From Crocosphaera sp. (lineage in GTDB: Bacteria > Cyanobacteriota > Cyanobacteriia > Cyanobacteriales > Microcystaceae), in NCBI GenBank assembly GCA_030065735.1, contig JASJDD010000004.1, forward strand, positions 1 through 35,856: a stretch of 35,856 nt of DNA, written 5' to 3'. The position numbers and the translations under genes are program-made. Under the pieces are notes generated by a model. The model did not search any database, was not told the origin of the DNA, and saw only the letters and a list, made by a program, of their open reading frames with translations. Shown one piece after another: positions 1-7,289 of this stretch. Each line of letters begins with the position of its first letter. Position 1 is the first letter of the stretch.

Positions 1-15
1 AAAAATCGCTAAAAA

Positions 16-492
16 TTAATCTGTAGATTGGGGAAACTGGTCAATTTCAAAATATTGATGAAATTTTGTGGTAACTTCTAAGAGATAAGAGCGACCGCTT
101 TCTTGACGGCGTTTACGCACAAAACCCATCTCAACTAATTCCTGAACGTGCTGATAAGCAGTACTTCCCCTCAGTTCGATTAAGTCTGTCTGAACAATGG
201 GGTTTTTAAGAGCAATGGCCGCTAGGGTTCTCAGGGTTCCTTTCCCTAATTCTGCCGGGATGATATTATCGGTAAGCTCATCGAAAACTGAGCGCAATTG
301 TAGGCTATAACCAGTTTCAGTTTCTACCACTTCTAATGCACTCTCACGATAAGCATAATCAGAGATTAACTCCATCATCGCTTCTTGTGCTGTATCAACT
401 TCACAATTAGCCCATTGAGCAATATCCATTAAGGTTAGGGGTTGACCTTTTAGATAGAGAATTGCCTCAATTTTTGTCGCTAGTTTCATCAT
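16..492 (-). CDS. scpB: Segregation and condensation protein B (ScpB)
   Basis: 158-residue protein with the tandem winged-helix organisation of ScpB, the non-SMC subunit that works with SMC and ScpA in chromosome condensation and segregation. The opening ATKIEAILYLKGQPL and the middle RTLAAIALKNPIVQTDLIELRG with TAYQHVQELVEMGFV are characteristic family stretches. The length is slightly short compared with the usual 170-200 residues, as is common in cyanobacteria. It lies 3 bases downstream of the preceding minus-strand gene, so the two are probably co-transcribed. The start is the ATG at 490-492; a second in-frame ATG follows directly. The family call is from sequence recognition; function is inferred from the family. 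Confidence 0.88.
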   Translation of the reverse strand: MMKLATKIEAILYLKGQPLTLMDIAQWANCEVDTAQEAMMELISDYAYRESALEVVETETGYSLQLRSVFDELTDNIIPAELGKGTLRTLAAIALKNPIVQTDLIELRGSTAYQHVQELVEMGFVRKRRQESGRSYLLEVTTKFHQYFEIDQFPQSTD

Positions 493-495
493 ATG

Positions 496-969
496 TTATT
501 CTACCTCTAATTTAGGAAAAATATCAATGTCAGCAGGATTTAATTTGAGTTGTATTGACTGACCATATTCAATACAATCAAGGGGTTGGGTTAAAATTTC
601 CAAGGTTGAATCATCTTGAAAATGGGTCGGTTTTGTTTCAGGATGGGGATAATAAATGAGGCCAGCATATTTGGCTTTTTTATAGACAACCTGACAAGCG
701 GAAAAAGAGAAAGTTTCTGCTGGTGAGTGAGGATTCCATTGGACAGTTTCAAAAGTATATTGAGGATTGTGCAGTTTAAACTTGTAAGGACGAATATTAA
801 TGTTTAAAGTTCCTGGAAAAAAAGAAGCAATATCTAATCCTAGTTGTTTAAAGAAAGGGGTTTGCATTTTAATAGTTCCTTGAGGATAAGGACTATCTTT
901 TGCCATTCCCGAAGCAACTTGATGGCCTTTAGTGATAATTCCTGTAACGTTTATCCACTTTTTGGTCAT
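496..969 (-). CDS. Uncharacterised protein with a CTP-dependent riboflavin-kinase-like (DUF120) pattern
   Basis: 157-residue soluble protein. Several stretches resemble the archaeal CTP-dependent riboflavin kinase fold: an opening beta strand with G-x-GHQVASG, then FFPGTLNINI near residues 51-60 (the archaeal family has a PGTLNV motif), and a late beta-rich segment ending in GQSIQLKLNPADIDIFP. No signal peptide or membrane segment is visible. It is the first gene of a likely two-gene minus-strand unit with scpB (3-base gap) and is divergent from the Rieske gene. The resemblance is by motif only and could reflect just a shared barrel fold. Cyanobacteria normally make FMN with the unrelated RibF, so kinase activity should not be assumed. 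Confidence 0.6.
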   Translation of the reverse strand: MTKKWINVTGIITKGHQVASGMAKDSPYPQGTIKMQTPFFKQLGLDIASFFPGTLNINIRPYKFKLHNPQYTFETVQWNPHSPAETFSFSACQVVYKKAKYAGLIYYPHPETKPTHFQDDSTLEILTQPLDCIEYGQSIQLKLNPADIDIFPKLEVE

Positions 970-1008
970 ATTTTATAGTCAGTTTAGTTGTTTAATGATC
1001 TGTTAAAC

Positions 1009-2073
1009 ATGGATGTTAGAACCTGCGAAATTAATTTAAACCATTGGTATGTGGTAGCACAAAGTACAGAAGTTACCAGACAACCCATAGAAGTTCAGCT
1101 ATGGCACCATTCCATTGTACTTTATCGAGATAGTAAAGGAAAGATTCATGGATTAAATAATCGTTGTCCTCATCGTCAGGTTAAACTGAGTGAGGGTAAG
1201 GTCATTGAAAATTCTTTAGAATGTGCTTATCATGGATGGCAATTTAATGGAGAAGGAATTTGTACGTTTATTCCCTATTTAAACCCCACCGTTAACGGTG
1301 GGGTCTTAAAGAATCAAGCTTTACCAAAGTGTAAAATTGATAGTTATCCCGTAAAAGAATGGGATGGCTTTATTTGGGTTTTTTTAGGAGATAAACAAGT
1401 TTTAATATCACAACAAGTGAAACCGATGAGTATTTCTGAATGGGAACATCTTAATTATATTGGGACAGTTTCGGTGATTGATTGTCAGGCTCATTTTTCT
1501 TTTCTTATTGAAAATTTAATGGATATGTATCATGGTCATCTTCATAATGATTATCAAGCTTGGACAGAGGCAAAATTAAAAGAACTAACCACCAATGAAA
1601 AAGAAGTTAAGGGAGTATATGAAGCAAAAAGTTATTATAAAATCGATAAAATTTGGTCAATTTATCAATTGTTTTTTCCTCGGTTTCGTGTTTTGCATTC
1701 TCAACCTTTAACGGTAAGTTATTGTTATCCCCATTGGCGATCAACTTTGGGAGAATATTTTACGATTTATTGTTTATTTTGTCCCATTAACCTAACTCAT
1801 ACTAAAGCTTATTTAATTCATTTTACCTCTTTAAATGCCTTTCACCGATTACATCAATTACCCCGATGGTTTCGACAGTTTATCAAAGATCAACTCTGGG
1901 GAACAGCACAAACCATGTTAGATGGATTAGTTAAACAAGATATTAGGATGATAGAACAAGAACAACAAGCTTATGCTCAACAATTTAACCACCCAACTTA
2001 TGAGATAAATCCAACGATTGCTGCGGTTCAAACAATGATTAAAAAACAAGTTAAAAAAGAGCAATTAAAATGA
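1009..2073 (+). CDS. Rieske [2Fe-2S] non-haem iron oxygenase, PAO/vanillate demethylase type
   Basis: About 354 residues from the ATG at 1009; the frame can be extended to a TTG at 988, but neither start has a clear ribosome binding site. The N-terminal Rieske domain has the cluster ligands CPHR and CAYHGW, about 16 residues apart. The mononuclear iron site is visible as ENLMDMYHGHLH, matching the NxxDxxHxxxxH pattern. The family includes pheophorbide a oxygenase, Tic55-like and ring-hydroxylating oxygenases, which hydroxylate or demethylate aromatic and tetrapyrrole substrates using an external reductase. No reductase gene is adjacent and the substrate cannot be assigned. A 20-bp perfect palindrome at 1284-1303 sits inside the frame and encodes part of an NPTVNGG stretch between the two domains. 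Confidence 0.8.
   Translation: MDVRTCEINLNHWYVVAQSTEVTRQPIEVQLWHHSIVLYRDSKGKIHGLNNRCPHRQVKLSEGKVIENSLECAYHGWQFNGEGICTFIPYLNPTVNGGVLKNQALPKCKIDSYPVKEWDGFIWVFLGDKQVLISQQVKPMSISEWEHLNYIGTVSVIDCQAHFSFLIENLMDMYHGHLHNDYQAWTEAKLKELTTNEKEVKGVYEAKSYYKIDKIWSIYQLFFPRFRVLHSQPLTVSYCYPHWRSTLGEYFTIYCLFCPINLTHTKAYLIHFTSLNAFHRLHQLPRWFRQFIKDQLWGTAQTMLDGLVKQDIRMIEQEQQAYAQQFNHPTYEINPTIAAVQTMIKKQVKKEQLK
1284..1303. repeat. Perfect 20-bp palindrome inside the Rieske gene
   Basis: CCCCACCGTTAACGGTGGGG is perfectly self-complementary. It shares its CCCC ends and CGTTAACG core with the palindrome at 10473-10492. The reading frame passes through it. It may be a small REP-like insertion tolerated in frame. Confidence 0.7.
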
Positions 2074-2229
2074 AAACTCAATCATCATACTGTTTTTAAT
2101 ATAAGATTAATTTAACCCAGTATAGATAGTAATGATTATATTTTTTAAAAATGTACATCAAGAGCAGAATAAGATAAACAAGAATGGTATAATAAGAAAA
2201 GATAAACTCATTTCAGATAATGCCAAACT

Positions 2230-2868
2230 ATGGAAAATGTCACTCCTAGTTTTATTTCTCCTCAATTATCTAGGGAAGACGTGAAACTAGAAACCCCATT
2301 AAAATTAGGTGTATTAGCATCAGGAAGTGGGACAAACTTTGAAGCGATCGCTAAAGCTATCAATCAACGACAATTAAACGCTACAATTCCCCTGTTAATT
2401 TATAATAATCCTCAAGCTAAAGTCAAAGAAAAAGCAGCAGCTTTCAAGATTGAATCTAGATTACTCAATCATCGAGAATTTAAGCATCGAGAAGACCTAG
2501 ATCAAGCCATTGTAGCTCTGTTTAAATCTTATCAGATTAATTGGGTCATTATGGCAGGTTGGATGAGAATTGTTACTCCCGTTTTACTAGAAGCATTCCC
2601 CAATCATGTGATCAATATTCATCCCAGTTTATTACCTAGTTTTAAAGGAATTAAAGCAGTAGAACAAGCATTAGAAGCAGGAGTGAAAATTACAGGATGT
2701 AGCGTTCATCTTGCCAGTTTAGAAGTCGATAGTGGGCCCATTTTATTACAAGCTGCAGTTCCCATTTTACCCAAAGATACCCCAGAAACTTTACACGCTA
2801 GAATCCAAATACAAGAACATAAAATTTTTCCCCTTGCCATTGCCTTAGCTGCCAAACTATACCGTTAA
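2230..2868 (+). CDS. purN: Phosphoribosylglycinamide formyltransferase (PurN)
   Basis: 212-residue GAR transformylase, which transfers the formyl group of 10-formyl-tetrahydrofolate to glycinamide ribonucleotide in the third step of purine synthesis. Visible family signatures are the phosphate-binding loop LASGSGTNFEAI near residues 29-40, the folate/catalytic segment INIHPSLLPSFKG with the active-site Asn and His, and the conserved Asp region VHLASLEVDSGPILLQ. There is an N-terminal extension of about 24 residues compared with the E. coli enzyme, which is common in cyanobacteria. It starts at ATG 2230 and is followed 16 bases later by an alpha/beta hydrolase gene that could be co-transcribed. 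Confidence 0.93.
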   Translation: MENVTPSFISPQLSREDVKLETPLKLGVLASGSGTNFEAIAKAINQRQLNATIPLLIYNNPQAKVKEKAAAFKIESRLLNHREFKHREDLDQAIVALFKSYQINWVIMAGWMRIVTPVLLEAFPNHVINIHPSLLPSFKGIKAVEQALEAGVKITGCSVHLASLEVDSGPILLQAAVPILPKDTPETLHARIQIQEHKIFPLAIALAAKLYR

Positions 2869-2884
2869 AATAAATCAATTAACT

Positions 2885-3802
2885 ATGAATGATCTTCCTG
2901 AGTTTATCCTTTTTGCTCAACATGGTTGGGCTGACACTAATGAAGAAATTAGTCAACTAGCTAACACATTAGCCAATGATAAAACCATTATTATTAGTCC
3001 CAATTTAGGGTGGGTAAAAACTTGGTTAAGTATGGAACCGTTAATTGAAAGGGTAAGCCAAAAAGCGGCAGAAATTAGCGAAAAATATCCCCAAACTCCT
3101 TGGCGAATTATTGGTCATTCAATGGGGGGATTAATTTGGATAGAAGTGCTGCATAAAAATCCTCAATGGTGGGAAAAAATACATTCTTTGACATTAATTG
3201 CTTCTCCCGTTGGTGGGGCAGATTTAGCCAGAATTATTGATCCATTATCCATTGGGGTTGGTATTGCCTCAGACTTAGGAAAAAATCGCCGTTTCAAAGC
3301 AGATAGAATCACAAAAATTGTTCCTACATTAGTGATTGCTGGTAATACTGATAATGGCAGTGATGGCACTATTCCCATTTCATCAACCAAATTATCCTAT
3401 AGTCATTTTGTCTGTTTACCGAATATTTCCCATAGTCAATTAAAAAATCATCCTATCTTAGTGGATGTCATTCAAAAATTTTGGAAAACCTCACCAACCC
3501 CTGCCTTATTTGAAAAAAATTTTTCCACAGTTTTAATTGAAAGACTGCAATTAATTCCTGGGATAACTGATGGCCATCCTAGAGATTTTGAAAAAGCCAA
3601 ATTTTACCTTAATTTTGAAAGAGGAATTTCCATCAAATTGTGGAAAAATCCTTTAAATATTCTTCATGTTTTTGTGGCCAATGAACAACAAGAATGTTTA
3701 TACGCCGGGTTTGTGGGATGGATACATTCAGAAGGATTATATCAAGGGTTAGAAGCTATCCATCAAGACTATTATGAGTTAGTCATTCACGGACTTGATT
3801 AA
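2885..3802 (+). CDS. Alpha/beta hydrolase family protein
   Basis: 305 residues. An N-terminal alpha/beta hydrolase fold shows an FAQHGWADT oxyanion-region motif and the nucleophile elbow GHSMGG, with Ser as the presumed nucleophile. A late SHFVCLPNISHSQL segment could supply the catalytic His. The last 90 or so residues (from about 215) form an extra domain with no recognised signature. No signal peptide is seen, so it is likely cytoplasmic. It follows purN by 16 bases. The substrate is unknown; lipase, esterase or PGAP1-like activities are all possible. Its stop codon is followed almost at once by a tnpB remnant. Confidence 0.75.
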   Translation: MNDLPEFILFAQHGWADTNEEISQLANTLANDKTIIISPNLGWVKTWLSMEPLIERVSQKAAEISEKYPQTPWRIIGHSMGGLIWIEVLHKNPQWWEKIHSLTLIASPVGGADLARIIDPLSIGVGIASDLGKNRRFKADRITKIVPTLVIAGNTDNGSDGTIPISSTKLSYSHFVCLPNISHSQLKNHPILVDVIQKFWKTSPTPALFEKNFSTVLIERLQLIPGITDGHPRDFEKAKFYLNFERGISIKLWKNPLNILHVFVANEQQECLYAGFVGWIHSEGLYQGLEAIHQDYYELVIHGLD

Positions 3803-4072
3803 TGATTTCATATCTAAAATCTCTAGATGTCGTGAGGATTTTCTTCACAAACTATCCCGTAAGATAGTCAACGAAAACCAAGTTATTGCTGTAGAAAACC
3901 TCAATGTTAAAGGTATGGTTAAAAACCACAATTTAGCTAAAGCGATTAGTGAGCGAAAATAATTGGGTCTAAAACCCCGTCTTTGAAAGCGAATAGTTTT
4001 TGAGGGGGTAGTTCACTAACAAATTAGAGACATTTATGCTAACTTCTTATAGAGGAGTTTTATTTTCCTTCT
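3803..4072. other. kaiA upstream region
   Basis: Between the hydrolase stop and kaiA start, the sequence is mostly the tnpB remnant (3813-4018). Only about 54 bases (4019-4072) remain between the IS terminus and the kaiA start, containing a possible ribosome binding site AGAGGAG at 4051-4057. Confidence 0.7.
3813..4018 (+). pseudogene. Internally deleted IS200/IS605-type tnpB remnant
   Basis: Positions 3813-3952 match 24733-24872 of the intact tnpB gene, with 8 differences over 140 bases by my count (about 94%). Positions 4005-4018 (GGGGTAGTTCACTA) match the right end of the same element at 25232-25245. The sequence between, which in the intact gene encodes the zinc-finger and last RuvC segments, is gone. 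The remnant keeps the region coding for the central catalytic Glu (VENLNVKGM) and the element terminus. It is non-coding now and ends 54 bases before the kaiA start. Confidence 0.85.
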
Positions 4073-5002
4073 TTGTCTTTATCTATCGACAGGCCCTTGC
4101 AGACGCGACTATCAATTTGTCTTTGTAGCAATGATAAAAATCTCACTCAGTTATTAACCAATCACCTGAGTGGCGATCGCTATCGTCTACATATTATCGA
4201 TCAAGTAAAGAACTTAATCCCGTTCCTGCGGGATCATACTGAAACCATAGATTGTTTAATTGTCACAGACGAACCCGCTATCCTTCCCTTATTTAACCAA
4301 CTCTATGAACAGGGAACCCTCTTACCAGTGATTATTTTTCAGGAAGAGGAAGATTTATCCACAACGTCGGCCAATGTCGAATCCCCCACTTTTTTGTATC
4401 ATAGTGCCGAAGTGCGTCATCGGCTGAGGGAGTTAGATGAGATTCAGGTAACCATTGATCGTGCCATTACCAAGTTTTTACATTTAGGACCGAGTTGTTT
4501 TCTTGCTGATCACTCCCTGTCTTCTCAAGGAGACATGAGTACAGACAATCATCAGAGTTTTTTACTGTTACAACAGCGTCGTTTAGCGGAAAAACTCAAA
4601 GAAAGATTAGGTTATTTAGGGGTTTATTATAAGCGAAATCCTAAGTATTTTTATCGGAATCTTTCTCCAGAAGATAAACAGGCGTTATTAAAACAATTAA
4701 TGACCAATTATCGAGAGATTATTCTCAATTATTTTGACGAAGATGCAGATGTGAATCAAGCCATTGATCAATTTGTCAATCAAGCGTTCTTTGCAGATAT
4801 TTCCGTTTCCCGTGTCTTAGAAATACACATGGAACTCATGGATGAATTCTCTCAGCAACTGAAATTAGAAGGACGAAGCGAGGAAATTCTGCTCGACTAT
4901 CGCTTAACCATTATTGATGTTCTGGCCCATTTGGGAGAAATGTATCGTCGTTGTATTCCCAGAGGAGACTTACTTTTTGATTTATTAAATCAAATCGATT
5001 AA
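4073..5002 (+). CDS. kaiA: Circadian clock protein KaiA
   Basis: 309-residue KaiA, the activator that binds the KaiC C-terminal tail and stimulates KaiC autophosphorylation. An N-terminal pseudo-receiver domain (about residues 10-140, LSICLCSNDKNLTQLL) is joined to a C-terminal four-helix dimerisation domain (about 180-300). The latter is recognisable from LKERLGYLGVYYKRNPKYFYRNL and LGEMYRRCIPRGDLLFDLLNQID. It is first in the order kaiA-kaiB-kaiC. The start used here is TTG 4073, about 15 bases after an AGAGGAG ribosome-binding-like stretch; no in-frame upstream ATG was found, so the true start could differ slightly. An IS remnant sits directly upstream and may have altered the native leader. 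Confidence 0.95.
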   Translation: MSLSIDRPLQTRLSICLCSNDKNLTQLLTNHLSGDRYRLHIIDQVKNLIPFLRDHTETIDCLIVTDEPAILPLFNQLYEQGTLLPVIIFQEEEDLSTTSANVESPTFLYHSAEVRHRLRELDEIQVTIDRAITKFLHLGPSCFLADHSLSSQGDMSTDNHQSFLLLQQRRLAEKLKERLGYLGVYYKRNPKYFYRNLSPEDKQALLKQLMTNYREIILNYFDEDADVNQAIDQFVNQAFFADISVSRVLEIHMELMDEFSQQLKLEGRSEEILLDYRLTIIDVLAHLGEMYRRCIPRGDLLFDLLNQID

Positions 5003-5088
5003 AGTAGCTAAAGATTATAAAATACGACTAAGATAAATCTTATTGTTCTGTCAACCCTAGATATTTTTCTGATGATTTTCCTTCATAG

Positions 5089-5409
5089 ATGGCCATGATT
5101 GACTTTAAAAAAACCTATGTTCTCAAACTCTACGTCGCTGGCAATACCCCTAACTCCGTGCGGGCTTTAAAAACCTTAAAAAATATTCTCGAAGACGAAT
5201 TTAAGGGAGTTTACGCTTTGAAAGTTATTGATGTTTTGAAAAATCCACAACTGGCCGAAGAAGATAAAATTTTGGCAACTCCAACCCTAGCAAAAATTTT
5301 ACCACCCCCTGTGCGTAAAATTATTGGGGATCTTTCTGATCGGGAAAAAGTCTTAATTGGCTTGGATCTTCTTTATGAAGAAATTAGAGAACGGGAGAAT
5401 GATCCCTAA
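5089..5409 (+). CDS. kaiB: Circadian clock protein KaiB
   Basis: 106-residue KaiB, the fold-switching thioredoxin-like protein that binds phosphorylated KaiC and sequesters KaiA. Characteristic segments are [20 protein letters not shown] near the N-terminus, [21 protein letters not shown], and [18 protein letters not shown] with the conserved triple proline. Two ATG codons (5089 and 5095) can serve as start. It lies between kaiA (86-base gap) and kaiC (87-base gap), the standard kaiBC arrangement. In this family kaiBC is often transcribed separately from kaiA; the gaps leave room for such a promoter but I could not pick one out. Confidence 0.97.
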   Translation: MAMIDFKKTYVLKLYVAGNTPNSVRALKTLKNILEDEFKGVYALKVIDVLKNPQLAEEDKILATPTLAKILPPPVRKIIGDLSDREKVLIGLDLLYEEIRERENDP

Positions 5410-5496
5410 AAAATTAATCAGATTCGATTCAAGGTTACGCTTTCAATTTTCCATAAACCATCATATTTTTAATTAGAAAACGATTATAAAGTAGTC

Positions 5497-7056
5497 ATGA
5501 ATCAACCGCTTCCCAGTGAAAATCAACCACAACCATTAGCCCCTAAAGGTGTTCGTAAAATTCGGACAATGATCGAAGGATTAGATGAAATTACCCACGG
5601 AGGTTTACCTCTAGGAAGAACAACCTTAGCCAGTGGCACATCGGGAACAGGAAAAACCCTTTTTGCGGTGCAGTTTTTGTATCATGGCATTAAATATTTT
5701 GATTATCCTGGGCTGTTTGTTACCTTTGAAGAATCCCCCCATGATATTATTGAGAATGCCTATAGTTTTGGTTGGGATTTACAACAGTTAATCGACGAAG
5801 GTCAACTCTTTATTTTAGATGCTTCTCCTGATCCCGAAGGACAAGAAGTGGTAGGAAATTTTGATTTATCCGCTTTAATTGAACGCATACAATATGCCAT
5901 TCATAAATATAAAGCTAAGTTAGTCTCCATTGATTCTGTTACTGCAGTCTTTCAACAATACGATGCTGCTTCTGTGGTTAGACGGGAAATTTTTCGCCTC
6001 GTTGCCCGTTTAAAACTGCTAGGAGTGACTTCGATTTTAACCACAGAACGAGTAGAAGAATATGGACAAATTGCCCGTTTTGGGGTAGAAGAATTCGTCT
6101 CTGATAATGTTATTATTCTTCGCAATGTTTTAGAAGGGGAACGTCGTCGCCGTACCATTGAAATTCTTAAGTTACGGGGGACAACCCACATGAAAGGAGA
6201 ATATCCTTTTACTATTACCAATGATGGTATTAATATCTTCCCATTGGGGGCGATGAGATTGACACAACGATCATCCAATGCCCGAATTTCTTCCGGTGTT
6301 CAAACCTTAGACAAAATGTGCGGTGGCGGGTTCTTTAAAGACTCCATTATTTTAGCCACAGGGGCAACTGGAACCGGCAAAACTTTACTGGTGAGTAAAT
6401 TTTTAGAAGAAGGCTGTCGTCAAGGAGAAAGGGCTATTTTATTCGCCTACGAAGAGTCTCGGGCCCAGTTATCTCGGAATGCCTTTTCTTGGGGCATTGA
6501 CTTTGAAGAAATGGAAAGCAAAGGACTTTTAAAACTATTATGTACCTATCCTGAATCGGCGGGTTTAGAAGACCATTTACAAATTATTAAATCAGAAATT
6601 TCGGAATTTAAACCCTCTAGAATTGCTATTGATTCTTTATCCGCGTTAGCCAGAGGTGTGACCAATAATGCCTTCCGTCAATTTGTGATTGGAGTCACAG
6701 GATACGCTAAACAAGAAGAAATTACAGGATTTTTTACGAATACCACCGATCAATTTATGGGGGCCCATTCTATTACTGAATCCCATATTTCTACCATTAC
6801 CGACACCATTTTAATGCTGCAATATGTAGAAATTCGCGGGGAAATGTCGCGGGCCATTAACGTCTTTAAAATGCGAGGATCATGGCATGATAAAGGTATT
6901 CGAGAATACATGATCAATCAAGACGGGCCGATTATTCAAGACTCCTTCCGTAATTATGAACGGATTATTAGTGGTTCTCCCACTCGTATTACTGTAGATG
7001 AGAAAAGCGAATTATCCCGTATTGTTCGAGGGGTAAAAGATAAAACTGAGGAGTAA
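5497..7056 (+). CDS. kaiC: Circadian clock ATPase/kinase KaiC
   Basis: 519 residues, the same length as the Synechococcus elongatus protein. It has two RecA-like domains: CI with Walker A GTSGTGKT at residues 47-54, followed by the catalytic double Glu of FEESP; and CII with Walker A GATGTGKT at 289-296. The CII phosphorylation pair lies in SHISTITDT as Ser432 and Thr433, equivalent to S431/T432 of S. elongatus. The C-terminal A-loop and tail region SPTRITVDEKSELSRIVRG is present for KaiA binding. All elements needed for the autokinase, autophosphatase and ATPase oscillator appear intact. The stop codon directly abuts a 131-bp mobile repeat. Confidence 0.98.
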   Translation: MNQPLPSENQPQPLAPKGVRKIRTMIEGLDEITHGGLPLGRTTLASGTSGTGKTLFAVQFLYHGIKYFDYPGLFVTFEESPHDIIENAYSFGWDLQQLIDEGQLFILDASPDPEGQEVVGNFDLSALIERIQYAIHKYKAKLVSIDSVTAVFQQYDAASVVRREIFRLVARLKLLGVTSILTTERVEEYGQIARFGVEEFVSDNVIILRNVLEGERRRRTIEILKLRGTTHMKGEYPFTITNDGINIFPLGAMRLTQRSSNARISSGVQTLDKMCGGGFFKDSIILATGATGTGKTLLVSKFLEEGCRQGERAILFAYEESRAQLSRNAFSWGIDFEEMESKGLLKLLCTYPESAGLEDHLQIIKSEISEFKPSRIAIDSLSALARGVTNNAFRQFVIGVTGYAKQEEITGFFTNTTDQFMGAHSITESHISTITDTILMLQYVEIRGEMSRAINVFKMRGSWHDKGIREYMINQDGPIIQDSFRNYERIISGSPTRITVDEKSELSRIVRGVKDKTEE

Positions 7057-7186
7057 TACCAAATCTGATTTAGATACCCCCTTTTAAAATTGATAGCTTT
7101 AAAGCTTGAAAACCCTTCTGCCTTCTGCCTAGAAGCCTCCTGCCTCTCCTAGAAGATAAGATGGGTCCCGGAACCGGATTTGGTAT
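7056..7186. repeat. MITE-like element, copy 1 (between kaiC and pilB)
   Basis: About 131 bp bounded by inverted ends ATACCAAATC and GGATTTGGTAT. The interior has CTGCCT-type heptamer runs and a conserved GGAACCGGATTTGG end. A second copy with the same ends, interior and length is at 30974-31103. No coding capacity is visible. It begins at the last base of the kaiC stop codon. Confidence 0.8.
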
Positions 7187-7289
7187 AAATAGTGATCAGT
7201 GACCTAATCAAAAATTTCATCAAGAGATGGTAATTTCGATCGCAGCTTTGGGAACAATAAAGAGGTAAGCAGCCTATGATTACTGCCTT

